From Takakia lepidozioides (taxonomy: Eukaryota; Streptophyta; Takakiopsida; Takakiales; Takakiaceae), in the NCBI GenBank assembly GCA_030704615.1, contig CM060734.1, positions 19,840,001-19,904,000 on the forward strand: a stretch of 64,000 nt of DNA, given 5' to 3'. Both the position numbers and the translations under genes were made by a program. Positions 34,711-46,410 of this stretch are shown piece after piece. Within the stretch, counting starts at the first letter, position 1, and each line of letters starts with the position of its first letter. Under the pieces are notes generated by a model. That model did not search any database and had not been told where the DNA came from. It saw only the letters and a program-made list of their open reading frames with translations.

Positions 34711-36420
34711 ACATGTAGAACCTTCCAACTGCATCCACCAATAGTAGTGTCTGCCTAAGGAAGACGTACGAAAAGATTTTGTGATGCTGCAGTGCGGGCA
34801 GGCTTGCACGCATATTAGGTAGAGGAACTCTGTAGTTGTAGTCTTGCGATGGAAAGTAAATCTATCTGGTCTTGATTCAGACCAAAGTTCATGTACAACT
34901 TCCTTTAGTTCTAGCTAGGCCAGCCTCTGAATTCTTGTGTATATAATTTATGATAGAAGTCCTGATCTGATTCGAACGATGTTCATGAATCTAAAACACC
35001 ACTTAGCGTTATCAAGCGCAATGTACAATGAGTTCACCTTCCGCTTGGAAGACATTCAATCGTGGGACGAGGTTCCAAATTTCTTACAAAATGTCATATA
35101 GATAATTAATCTGAGGTCATTCTAGCAAAGTTTTTGCGCATGTTCCTTGAGATCACCAAACATAATCTCATGCGGAGATTCTGGGTTTACATTCTAACAT
35201 TGAGTCTTTTGTACGGCCTTAAATTTGAATCACTTCCACTTGTTAACAGTAAATACAATCACGAGTAAGAAAGTCTGACCAGCCACTGATGAGGTGAAGG
35301 ATGGCTTGATTTGAAGACCAAGTTAGCTATAATACTTTTGGATCACTTTGGAAATCAGATCATAGTAAGTGAAGGCCATATAAGGGGGGCAGGTCCTGAG
35401 CGATCCACCTAGAACAGCTGCAATTGAGCGAAACATGCGTCAACGTGCAGACACCGATCCACAGCTAATGAATCCTAACCTGAAAAGCCTTCGATAAATA
35501 TTTCGTATCCGTCTCTGGTAATATACACTTGACGGGATCCTCAGTGGACATCATGGCACTATCTTAAGTCACGTTTGATCTAAACCATGTTGAATATATA
35601 TACGTCGACAATACTACATGGAAACAAAACTCACCATTGTTCATAAATACATGTATGTTCTCAGTTCTAAGTTTCTGAATGTACATCTCTGTGTTTCCGC
35701 TAGCTAGCTCGTACTAGGCTTTTTGAGAGAAGAAAACTCCACATGAAGGCGCTGGCTGTTTCATGTATGTTGGCGATCCGAAGGAAGAGCAAGGTTGTTG
35801 CAGTCAAGATGTCCTAGCTCCAGATTTTTGAACAGTTTTCACTGGGGCCTCACTGTTGTAAGTTCCCAGAATCTCTTCTCTTGGGCATCTGAAGATTTTC
35901 AGTCGCGGAAAGGGATTCAAATGTTTGTACTCAAATCACCGAGGGCCGTCAGGCTGATCAGGTGTTGAGTACTCACCGTAACTGAGGCTTCCAAATCTAG
36001 GTATTGGAACTCTTCATACCAGGCTGGTTTTTCATACAAAGTGTTGTTACTTGATACCATTGCTTTTATACCAGAGGAAACCCAATTATACCATAACAGC
36101 ACTAGTATTGTACAATTATTACAAAATTCCATTATAAGGCTAAAACCCAAAACCCTAGACTGTGCATTTGGAAGTTAGAATGTACAGAGGAGTATGTGCT
36201 AAGTGCTTTCCCATCCAAAAGGACGATAGTTTAATTTCTGATGAATGAGGGTGACAAGTTAGTGGTGACAAAAGGGCGAAGGGTGTGGGATGGCCTAGGC
36301 ATTGGGATCAGTTGATACATTTAACCGTTGGATGCAAGGGATGAACGTCTGAAGTAACATGAATCAGTTCCGTTCATCATGGATGGACAAGTCAGCAGAT
36401 ATCCATTTAATCATCGCGAT
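34711..36420. other. PAL 3' flank and intergenic DNA, no gene seen
   Basis: AT-leaning sequence with no supported coding frame. A partial telomere-like word (AAACCCAAAACCCTAGAC) sits near 36145. Confidence 0.5.
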
Positions 36421-36429
36421 GGAGGGTGA

Positions 36430-36640
36430 CCATGAAGTTTGAACCAGTGTTGGTCTGGTATCGCGTTTTGGAGATACCAGGAGGGTCCTGGTAGTATAAG
36501 AATTTAGGGATGTCCCAAACACGGGTATGCGATAATAAAAAAAAACCCGGATTTTGTTACTTGTAGGGTATCAATAATGCTAGCATTTCACTTTTGCAGA
36601 CCTAGTATCAACAAGGGTATGAAAACCTTGATAGCTGCTG
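36430..36640 (-). repeat. Dispersed repeat, copy 1
   Basis: Contains GTTTGAACCAGTGTTGGTCT and GGTATCGCG with CCCAAACACGGGTATGCG. A related copy lies in the opposite orientation at about 58900-59070 (ACCAGACCAACAGTGGTTTG, TTGATACCCG). Confidence 0.45.
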
Positions 36641-37179
36641 ATGTCAACTTCGGGTAAAGTATCAAAAATTTACATTAACCACTTTGATTGTTACACTAAC
36701 ATTTGGCAAGGACCCAAGAGCTCAAGTTATGAAATGAACGGATGGTGTTCTGCACTCTGGCCTCCTTGCAAGTTTGCGAGAGTACTCGTTGGAAATCTGA
36801 CTTGTGAAACTTGTAATTGGAAGCAGACATAAGATTAACATGCTTTTTGGATTGGCTGTAGAGGTATGTAGGGTTGCTGCTTTGCTTTGTCGGGTTTTCA
36901 GTTCTGGCATTCTGATTATGACTTCGACTTTCATGCTTGTCACTACTCTGACAATGACAAAGAGTAGAGTCAAGTCAACTAAAGGCAGCAGCTGCAGCTC
37001 GGCACAGTTGATAAAATCAGGCACCTCAACCATGAGCACAGCTTCTGGAAGAGGATCAAGAGAGGGAGTCCACAATGCCTCTTCTGGCACTTCTGGGCAC
37101 GTGAAGATGCTTTGCGGCAGGCAGATTGACAAAGGCTCTACAGACTTTAAGCCAATGAGGCATTTCAGCAGATTCATGT

Positions 37180-37765
37180 ATGTATGTCTGTCCCTTGCTT
37201 AAGTGCATCAAGATGGAAGGTCTGGACGTTAGAAAGCAGGTGCACGGTCACATTATCCAAAGTGGATGCACGCCAAATGTTTTTCTACTCAACACCCTTG
37301 TCTCCATGTATGTCAAGTGCAGGAGCATCCTGGATGCTCACCAAGTGTTCAACAGAATGTCTCAACGATCTTTGATCACGTGGAATATAATGTTGGCAGG
37401 AGTTACCAAGCATGGGTGTGTTATGAATGCTTTGGAGACCTATGAGCAAATGTTGCGCGAAGGGGTGAAGCCCAACCACATCACATTTGTTTGTGTTTGC
37501 AATGCGTGTGCAAGCCCGGGAGCTCTCAAAAAGGGCAGAGAGGTCCATGGTGACATCGTCAAATCTGGAATTGTACCCGATGTCATTCTGAACACTGCCC
37601 CGGTGGACTGCATGTATGCCAAATGTGGGTGCATCGAGGATGCAAAGGGAGTGTTTGACAGTATGGTTGAATGAGATCTGGTGTCGTGGAGTACAATGAT
37701 TGCAGGATATGCACAGCAAGGGCGCGGGATGGAGGCTTTGGAGACCTATGAGCAATGATGGGGGA
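37180..37765 (+). pseudogene. Pentatricopeptide repeat (PPR) protein fragment
   Basis: The frame reads typical PPR repeats: QVHGHIIQSGCTPNVF, LNTLVSMYVKCRSILDAHQV, FNRMSQRSLITWNIMLAGV and MLREGVKPNHITFVCVCNAC. It is cut by a TGA at 37672-37674 inside FDSMVE-stop-DLVSWSTMIAG, and the same frame then continues to a second TGA near 37758. Only about four or five repeats remain, with no start or C-terminal E/DYW domain. PPR proteins bind organellar RNA; this piece is too short and broken to act. Confidence 0.8.
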
Positions 37766-37769
37766 AAGG

Positions 37770-39430
37770 GTGATTCCCTGTGGATCAATAGCTATAAGAA
37801 ACCTGCATGGGTAGATGGTCAACAAAAGGCAGCAGCTGCAGCACTGTGTGGTTAAGGTATGGAGTCCCAGTTTCTGCAACTTCATCCTCTTCACCATTTC
37901 CAAGTTGCCTTTTGCTGACCTGTTTTTGCTCTCACTGTCACTCGTAGTCTTGGACCTAGCATTTGACATCCTTTGGTCACGACACTCTTGATGCAGCATT
38001 TCTTTCAAAATGACATCCCCTACTCTCATGATAGAAACTACATGGTGCTCTCTGACCTCCTTCCTTCCTTGTAATCATCAGTAAAGTTGCCGTTCTCTCT
38101 TTGTTGTGCCTGGAATCTCTCTCCCAGTCAGTCTCTCTCACACATAATTGGCCTTGCAGTTCTGCCCTCATTTCTTGTACCCTCTTTCTTGCATGATCTT
38201 GTCCTCCCTCATAACCTCACATGGTGACCTGTCCTTCTTTGCAGCCTATCCATTTCCCCTGGTCACGATCAGATTACTCGTGTGATCATCTTCACCACAC
38301 TCTTGATCTGATTGTCATGTCATTCCATGTCTCACTCACAATCTTGCACTTTCTCTCGCAATCTCTACCCTGCATGTATGTGTCATTGTTCTCCCCATCC
38401 TTGTTTGCACAACCCCATATCATAGATCAGTTTATGTTTCCCTTTTTTGCCCTGGTTTTCAGTCTGGTTGTGCTCAATTTGTTGGTCTTTGTGATGCTTG
38501 TGTGGTATCCTCTTGCAGAATCTGCAAAGACCCTCTTTCCTTCCCTCTATATGTCTAATAAGCATCTTGGTGGCTATGGGTTGGTTTTGGCAGGTCAGAT
38601 GTCTTTGCTGTTTAACTGCCTGATAGTCTTGGCACACTCCAGGTCTGTCATTCCCACTCTCATCTCACAACTATCCTTCCTGACAGGTATGTCACTCCAT
38701 CTCTCACTCACTATATTGTCTTTTTTCTCGCTGTCTTTATCTTTCCAGCAAAGGGTGTTCTGCAAGTCTGGGTTTTTGGTCATTTCCATCTGGTTTGTAA
38801 GACCTTCCATGTTAAGAGCCGGTTTTTGCTCCCTCTATGAACCTTGACATCCAACCTGGTTATGTTCAAGCTGTACATCACTGCAAGATAGGTGTGGTTT
38901 TTTTGGGCAGTTCACACTAACTATGTACTCTTCCCTCGTCCTAATTCCAGTGACGGTGCTAGTGTCCATGGGCTGGTCTTGGCAGGCCTACAGTCTCTCA
39001 CTATTCTCTTGACAGATAGATTCATGAACTCATGTGTTTGTGGTTGTGGTGTACATGCAGTGGGCATAGAGTTACTGCACATTTGTGACCTGGGAACTGT
39101 CTTGACAATAATTTATGACAAGGCTGATGTAAGGCTGTTTGTCATGGCTAGTGAGCCAAAGCAGGAAATTTAATGATTATGAGGGCAACATGTATGTTAT
39201 GTTCACCCCCTTGGACTCTATTTTGAGGAGCCAGATTTTGGGACAGGAGTGCTATTTTGTAAATATGACTGGCAATTGTTTAAGACAAACTCTTTTTACA
39301 TGTAAAATCAGTCCCTTCAGTGCCTTTGTTATGTCCTTTGCGCTTTGTCGCTTTGTTCTTTCCTATGAATGATGGTGGGTTTGTGATTTTCCAAATAATA
39401 TTTCTCAACAACTAATTTGATGCCACGTGT
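37770..39430. other. No gene seen, CT-rich low complexity in part
   Basis: The 38.0-38.9 kb stretch is rich in TCTCACTC words and gives a spurious hydrophobic frame. Nothing else is supported. Confidence 0.45.
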
Positions 39431-39439
39431 CCAACCCAA

Positions 39440-39972
39440 CAAACCACTCTACAATAGGCACCATGACTACACAACATGCATCATACATTGACACGTGTCA
39501 TATCCTTGAGAAAACACTTGGCAATGAGCTCATATATGCATAGTCGTGGGAATGACTTTAAATACATTTAAAGTTCAAAATAAACTACTCATATGGTGCC
39601 ACATGTCCAGATATTAGCATGGTTGTAGTCAGGATAATGACTGCAGGACCTCCTCATGGACATGCCACGTGGCAGTTTCTGAAGATGTCATATGGCACAC
39701 ATCCACAAAATCTCCTGGACTTATTAAAAAGAGACACGTGTGCAGTTTGCAGCAGCACACTAAGTCTTGTATGGTAGAAGTACATATGACTGCCAAATGA
39801 CAGTGAGATGTATCACTTGGTATCATCTGACTGCAGTCATTCATGACTGACCATCTCGTACTCATTGTATTCACTTGGTTTGCACGACTTGCAGTCAGCG
39901 CAGTCATATGTACCATTTATGACTACGGGATAGTCATATATACAGTCATATATACCGCGATCTGTTGTAGTG
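39440..39972 (+). mobile_element. CACTA-like element, one terminal part
   Basis: The right border is ...TGTTGTAGTG at 39972, the reverse complement of a CACTACAACA terminus. Inside it are many GACTGCAGTCAT-like subterminal words. Directly after it lies AAG (39973-39975), which matches the AAG at the other border. Its left limit is not defined; 39440 is approximate. It carries no transposase frame. Confidence 0.65.
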
Positions 39973-39975
39973 AAG

Positions 39976-40800
39976 ATTGTGGAAGTAAGGGCAGCTCATG
40001 TGCCACGCTTACAATATGGATCTTTTGATGTGGAGATAGAGTTGCTTTATGCTCGCATGGCCCTCCAAGTCACAGAGGTTCTTCGCCCATTTCTTTCATT
40101 TGCTGAATATATCATTGAGAACAAGGCACATAACATGCTAGCCTTAATGTTGGATCCACGGTTCAAAGGCTTACAGTGCATTACTGATTACATTGGTAGG
40201 ATGTCAACTGAACGTTTGGTGCAAGAATATGATTCAGTTGTATTGCTGCCACTATTGACCACAGTGATTGAGCACTTGAACCCTAAAGGTGGCACAGCTC
40301 CGCATCCACCCACTCCTGAGCTACCCTCACATGGATTGTTTGGTAGGGCTGCCTCCACTGAGGAGGCCAGTGAGGGCTTGTTGAAGGCTGAGCTTTCTTC
40401 ATTCCGACGCTTTCCATTGATAATGAGGAGAAACTGGATCCAATGAAATGGTGGTTTGAGCATGAGACAAGGTTCCCTAATGTTGGGTGGTTGGCTCGTC
40501 AAATTCTTGGAATACCTGGTTCTCAAATTGAGATGGAGAGAATTTTCTTTGTGGCAGGTGTGCTGACTGCTCTTAGACGATGTCATCTGGGGGTAGATAA
40601 TCTGGACAAATTGGTAATGGCTTACAAAAATTGGCCCAGTGATGCCCGTGTTGATTGTAAGCTAGTCGAAGCAGGAAAGTTCAAGGACTTCTTGGAGGAT
40701 GAGGACATACTAGTTGACGAGAACGAGGAGCTGATTGAGGAAGCAGGCTGTTTGAGAACGACGAGTAGGGGTAGGCTTGTGAACTTTGAAATTATTATTT
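39976..40800 (+). pseudogene. hAT transposase, C-terminal half
   Basis: The frame begins IVEVRAAHVPRLQYGSFDVE and runs through LLYARMALQVTEVLRPFLSF and LMLDPRFKGL. After a frameshift near 40400 it continues DPMKWWFEHETRFPNVGWLA, QILGIPGSQIEMERIFFVAG and the hAT dimerisation signature. It lacks the N-terminal half, which lies on the other strand at 44105-45352. hAT transposases cut and paste DNA in the nucleus; this copy is dead. Confidence 0.85.
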
Positions 40801-41554
40801 TTCTGCATTTTGGCTCAGTCTCCAGCTTTGAATGTATGTGGTTTAAATCTAGGATTTCTTTCTTGCAGGTGTTGGAGTGGTTGCTGACACGGAGTTGTTT
40901 GCAGTGCTGGAGTTTGGGCTGCATCAACAGATTTGATAAGTATTTTTAAACTGCTGATTGTTTATGTTTGATATTGACCAATGCTTATACTCCGCATCCA
41001 CTTGACCTTTGAGGTCTAACTTGGGTGTTTTTGTTCTCTTCACACGTGCGGAGTTTCAAGACACGGCACACCACCATCTATCACTTGAGGTGGAGATCAG
41101 CTACTGTACTTAGGCATCGCAAGAGTAGCCAACGTACCCAGTCACCTGCAGATTAGCCAGTGTTTGAGTGACCACAAATTTGCTTTTATTTTGGGATCCT
41201 CGGTTCCATTGCAATGTTGATTTTTTAGCCATGTCATCTGGTTTTTAACTTTGTTCATGCTGGTATTGGCGAGGACAAGAAATTGACAGCAAACCAAAGA
41301 GATTCTGGCATAGAGTAGAGTAGATCATTTGATAAGGTTCACATATGCATAACTCAACGGGAGAAATTTCGTAAGCTCATGGCAGTTCCTAATTTCAATT
41401 GCTTTGTTTCTATTTGTATCAGTGCTCTGTCGCATTCAGCATTAGTCTTTGTGGCTTGAAAGAAAAACAGCGGTAGTGTAAATAGTTATAAATGCAAGGC
41501 CAAAAGTTTCCATATGTATGCTACAATATTCAGTGTGTGTTTCTCTCAGTTTCG

Positions 41555-42530
41555 GTCCAGAGCCCTCTTCAAATCTATTTGCAGGTTTGTGCCTATTCCC
41601 CATCTACCAACTTCAAAAATCTCGAGGCTGGGCCAAGGCTCAACCCCTTTCACACTCTCGGCACTAGACTAATTTAAACTTAGGGCAGGATTAAGCCTAC
41701 CTTTCAGCAGCAAACATAATCAAAGAGGAAGGGGGATCGCAAATGCCCGTGAGAATCCATTCAGGGAATTATTCATGTGTCCCTATTTACCAACTTTGTA
41801 AATATGAACGCTAAGCCATAGGCCCATTCAGGACAGTCTTGGCTATAAACTGAATGTAAACTCCAAGCGGGAAGCCTACATTTGGACAGCAAACAGAAGT
41901 AGAGAGGAAAAGTGGATTGCCAATGCCCATGGTGTGGGCAACTTGAAGACAAATTTATTATTTATTTCCTGATTTTCTGTCCTAGGTATTCCCACAAGGG
42001 AGATGCCCTCTTCAAATCCATTTGCAGGTTTGTGCCTATACCCTATCTACCAACTTCAGAAATCTCGAGTCTAAGCCAAGGCTCAACCCCGGCCCCCTTT
42101 CACACTCTCGGCACTAGACTGAATTTAAACTTAGGGCAGGAAGCATACCTTTCAGCAGCAAACAGAATCAGAGGGGAAGGGGGATCGCAAATTCTCGTGA
42201 GAATCCATTTAGGGAATTGTTCACGTGCCCCTATTTACCAACTTTGTAAATCTGAAGGCTAAGCCAAAAGCCCAGGCCCATTCAGGTCAATCTTGGTTGT
42301 AAACTGAATGTAAACTCCAAGCGGGAAGCTGCATTTGGACAACAAACAGAAGTAGAGAGGAATAGTGGATTGCCAATGCCCGTGGTGTGGGCAACCTGAA
42401 GACATTATTATTCATATCCTAATTTAATGTCCTAGGTATTCTCACAAAGGAGACGCCCTCTTCAAATCCATTTGCAGGTTTGTGCCTACAATACGCTATC
42501 TACCAACTTCAAAAATCTCGAACAAAAGGT
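41555..42530. repeat. Tandem repeat with a period near 450 bases
   Basis: The segment CCTCTTCAAATC(T/C)ATTTGCAGG TTTGTGCCTA followed by CATCTACCAACTTCA occurs at about 41565, 42008 and 42458. Intervening sequence (AGCAGCAAACA, GGGATCGCAAAT, GTGAGAATCCATT) also repeats. There are about 2.1 units. Confidence 0.8.
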
Positions 42531-42539
42531 CCAGTGAGT

Positions 42540-43850
42540 AAGCTTACCGCATTGGCTTGGTTGAAAAGGGCTAATTCACGGGGCTCCACAACTGGTTGCT
42601 TGTGTTTACGGATTCGTTCCCACACAGTGCTGATCAATCCTGGCTACTGCTGCAGAGGTCTGCATTCACCCTCTTGCTTAAACTTATTGCGAGAGAATCC
42701 ACAAGCCCCTTTGGTGAAAAATGTACAGCAAGGCAGTTTTAAATGATGGGATTTTAGGTTACAGACTGGTCAAGTGACCCTGAATTACAATAAATCTCAG
42801 GGAGCTTGTACATGGCAAGCTAGATTGTAACTTAGTGCAAATAACTTTGAAAACTTAGTCAATAGATGTATCTCAGAAATCCTAATCTTCCAACAGATAT
42901 TCAGAAATCAATCACCAGTCCCTAACTACCAAGAATATGGTACACGTGTATATTTATTTAAAGATACTAAACCAGGTCATCAACCATAACAACAACCAAA
43001 ACTTACACTCACCGGAGTTTGCTAGGCATGCTTCCACATTTCGCGTTCATGTCAGCAAGGCCAGTCTCCAAATTTACATCCAGTGCAATCCCAGCTTTGA
43101 TGATGTCAGCATCAACCTCTTGCCTACTTACAGGGCTCCCAGGTCAACCCTCCTTTTTGCTGTCATTTCATAACAGGAGCCAAGAGCCCACATTTGCAGG
43201 ATGGACTAACTTCTTCACATGGTACATTAAGAAAAAGCCACACCTTGTGATTGCGGTTGTCCCACCATGATCGTGAAGGATCTTTACAAACTCATGCCAG
43301 CTCTGCTCCGTGCCGAGTCTGATGAGAGGGCAAAACAGGCTGAAATAGGTCGAAGAAGAAGGTGCCCTCACCACTTTGTCCTCGCCCTTGTGTCATGACC
43401 CATGGAGGATTTGACTGACCATGAACCCAGGACCTTTTGTGTGTGCTACTTGTGTCTGTCGTCAGGTAATGTCGGATTGGTCTGTGAGAACCACCACGGT
43501 GCAGCTGAGCGGGCGTCGATTGAAACACGGATTGCCAGGACCAAGCTGACTCTCCCAAGAACCTTGTAAACATCAAGAAGAATACCACATCACGGTACTA
43601 ACATGAGCTAAGAGCCCATTGCGGTTGCGGTGCAGGTTGCGCTTCGCCCCGCATCAGTAGCTCAATGCAAAGCCTCCATCCCACGCCCTATCCTGCGATC
43701 ATCGTGTTCTATGACACAATAGCTCGATACTAAGAAACTGCGCAGGAGAAATAAGAAAAAAAAACTAAGTCCCAGCCCTCTAATGGGCAACCCTATAAGC
43801 AACTTTTTAAATTGTCTTAACCTTTTGGCTACCACGCTTGCACTAGAAGT
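42540..43850. other. No gene seen
   Basis: No supported coding frame, RNA gene or clear repeat. Confidence 0.4.
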
Positions 43851-43859
43851 CATTCCAAC

Positions 43860-44104
43860 AACTATTTGGTGGTGAGCTCACACTGGTCAACCATCGTTGA
43901 CCAACCTTCCGGCTAGTGCGGAGCCATGCAATCATGACGAAGTCTACCAACGTAGTCACCCAAAGGACTTCGTAGTCACACAATCATTTCAACGACTACG
44001 TGAAGCCCCATTTGGTCCAAAAATACAGGGAAGTCATGGTCAAAGTCAGGAAAACCATGACTACCGCGGCCTGGCAGTCAGATATACTGCATTTTGTTGT
44101 AGTG
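43860..44104 (-). mobile_element. CACTA-like element, the other terminal part
   Basis: Read on the minus strand it begins CACTACAACAAAATGCAGTA at 44104 and then carries GTAGTCATGG and GACTACG subterminal words. Its first 30 bases resemble the inward-read end at 39972 (CACTACAACA identical, then GTATAT and GACTG shared). It is flanked by CTT (44105-44107), which is AAG on the minus strand. The inner limit is approximate. Confidence 0.65.
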
Positions 44105-45352
44105 CTTCCTCATCTCCGTCATGGTAGCCAAGCCAGCTGAGAGGGCATCTGAGAGCAGCCAGTAACCCCTTCGTTGGTTCAGAATGCATTGGTGCACTAC
44201 AGGTGTCAAAGTGTCATCCACAGCTCTGGCTATGGCCCATGTCCGCCCACTGGGAACCCTAGTTTGCAAAGCAGCAGATTGCCGCGTGTAGCAAATATTG
44301 ATGGCATTAGCATATGCCAACGTCTCCTGAAACATAATGACTTTCGATGCAAATCTTGTCTTGACAGGGGTCCTGAGTTTTCTCTTGGGCAGGCTTGCAT
44401 CCACACAGGCCTTCTCCCACTCCAACTTGCCCTTACCACTTTTCTTTGTCCAAGTGATGGTTTTTTGCAAGGTTGCCTGAGCCTCTTTCAAGCTGACCTC
44501 AATCATACCACCACTGACCTTCTCCTCATTTGTTGCGTATTGGCATGCCTTAGACATGGCATGCCCAAAGCAAGACCCTGGATAGGGCTCTGACAGCTTC
44601 AAAGGATCACATTTCACCACTGAAGTTAGGGCAGATTGCAAAGTCGCAAGGTTAGCCCCTTCATCTTTTACATAAGCTATCACCTTGTCTGATAGCTTGA
44701 ATTGAGCCAGCAGAGCTTTCACTTGGGCTGCAAGAGCAAGTCCAGATGTATCTGGAGCTTCAAAAATACCAACTGTAATATGGCATGGACACCAAAACTT
44801 GTTGATAAAGTTTACCACAAGTGCAAAGGTATCATGCCCTGATCTTGACATCCACAAGTCAAAGGAGCAAGACACGGTGGATGCAGAGGCTATGGCAGGT
44901 AAAACATATGTTTCCATCGTTTTCTTGAACAAAGCAGGTAGATGGTCTTTCACAAGTTGTTTTCTGATAGGGAATACAGCCTGACCACACTATCTCATGA
45001 TTAATCTGCGGAGCCAAGGATTCTCAACAATTGACAGGGACATGTACCCTTTACAGACCAGAAGCACCAGATCTTCAATGAACCTCAGCTGGGCAGGATT
45101 ATCTTTCCTGTATGGCCTATAACTGCCAAAGAACAATGTGATAGCACTCGGAGGCACAGACTGTCGTTTTTTGGTTTTCTAACGTTTATTGCTACCTTGA
45201 TCTACAACAGCTTGCCAGTGGGCTTTGTATTTTGCAAGATCAGATCCATGCTCATTAGAGACATGTTTCTTCATTGCAGTTATGCCATGATCTGGATTGT
45301 AGTTTACAAAGCCTTTTCTGGTTCTGGTTCAGTTACTAGAGCTGTGAGCATT
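44105..45352 (-). pseudogene. hAT transposase, N-terminal half
   Basis: On the minus strand the frame reads NPDHGITAMKKHVSNEHGSD (BED-like finger remnant), NPWLRRLIM, LVKDHLPALFKKTMETYVLP, STVSCSFDLWMSRSGHDTFA (RNase-H-like core) and ends LATMTEMRK at the element border. Two in-frame stops are visible, one after DQGSNKR and one after RRLIMR. The reading frame continues exactly into the half at 39976 through the shared AAG codon. Pseudogene. Confidence 0.85.
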
Positions 45353-45359
45353 CTCCACT

Positions 45360-45970
45360 GAATGTCACATAATGCACCTCATCAATTGTGTCTCATTCAT
45401 CTCTACCTTAGCACTTGCATCGTTCGGGACAAAAAACACCCAACACTCAGAACCTCTATGATATGGGAGCCAAAATCCCTAATTGGCGACCAAAACTTGC
45501 AAGCGCTGGCACCACAGAGCCTCCTCCTCGGCAATTCGGTCCTCTTCTGCCTGATCACCAACTTGCAGGACCTCCTCGCTTGTCACGCCTGTCTCCAAGT
45601 CCTCTACATCCTCCCCAGTAGATAGCGACAGTGTTTCAATCTCACTGATCTCTAACGCATTGAAGAAATCCATCTCCCCTAGCTAACCTTGTCACAAAGT
45701 TGATGTGAATCCCATAAAACAAGCACTCAACACTCAACTGCATGTAACGAGCATAAAATATGGGCAAGAGGCTCAAAGCAATACCTAAATCGGCCTCCTT
45801 GCTTGATGTTGCATTGAAAGCCAACAAACCACCTTCATTGTGATCCCTTCCGCAGCCAAAACCAAAGCAAGAATCTCACAAAATCTGCCGCCATCTCTAG
45901 ATTACGCGCATTGATACCTGAACGGCAATACCACCAACCGAGTTCCAGCGAAAAAAACAAGTAACAACAT
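45360..45970. other. No gene seen
   Basis: This is the likely 5' flank of the hAT copy. Small frames on both strands have no recognisable content. Confidence 0.35.
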
Positions 45971-45977
45971 CAACAAA

Positions 45978-46105
45978 GGTGAGCCGAGACCCAGCGTAGC
46001 TACGGCGTGAGCCCAGCCCCGTGAGCCTGGGAGCTGAGCTCACGTTCAAGCTTTGAAGCGTGAGCTGAGCTCACGCTTCAGGGAAGCGTGAGCGGCATGA
46101 ATCTG
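45978..46105. repeat. GTGAGCC/GAGCTCACG cluster, possible left end of a large element
   Basis: Within 130 bases GTGAGC or its complement occurs about nine times, including GTGAGCCTGGGAGCTGAGCTC and a hairpin GAAGCGTGAG CTGAG CTCACGCTTC. It is followed near 46149 by GGCCTATTACCGTGG. A similar cluster in the opposite orientation lies at 58738-58882. Confidence 0.5.
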
Positions 46106-46410
46106 CTGGAGAAGCAGGTCCTATAGGCGAGGATTGCAGGAAGAGGGCCTATTACCGTGGACAAAACAAAGGAGGCCACCATGCACCATGTCTGCAATGC
46201 GTGCCAAAAAAGAGGAATATGTAAACATGGCAGATTTGAGCTCAGAATGATTGACACAGTTTATTTCAATTCACAGAGAGACGCTTACAATGAATCGCAA
46301 GTGCATTTGCCCTCACAAGTGAACGAAATGTATATGTTTGTCATAAAATGAAAAGTCTTCACACGGCAACCTGGAAACCAGCATGGGAAGCGGGCATGGC
46401 TCGTATGTGT

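Noticed and set aside
38221-38847. Plus-strand hydrophobic frame of about 200 residues
   Set aside because: Composition follows from CT-rich low-complexity DNA; no splice sites, start context or recognisable motif.
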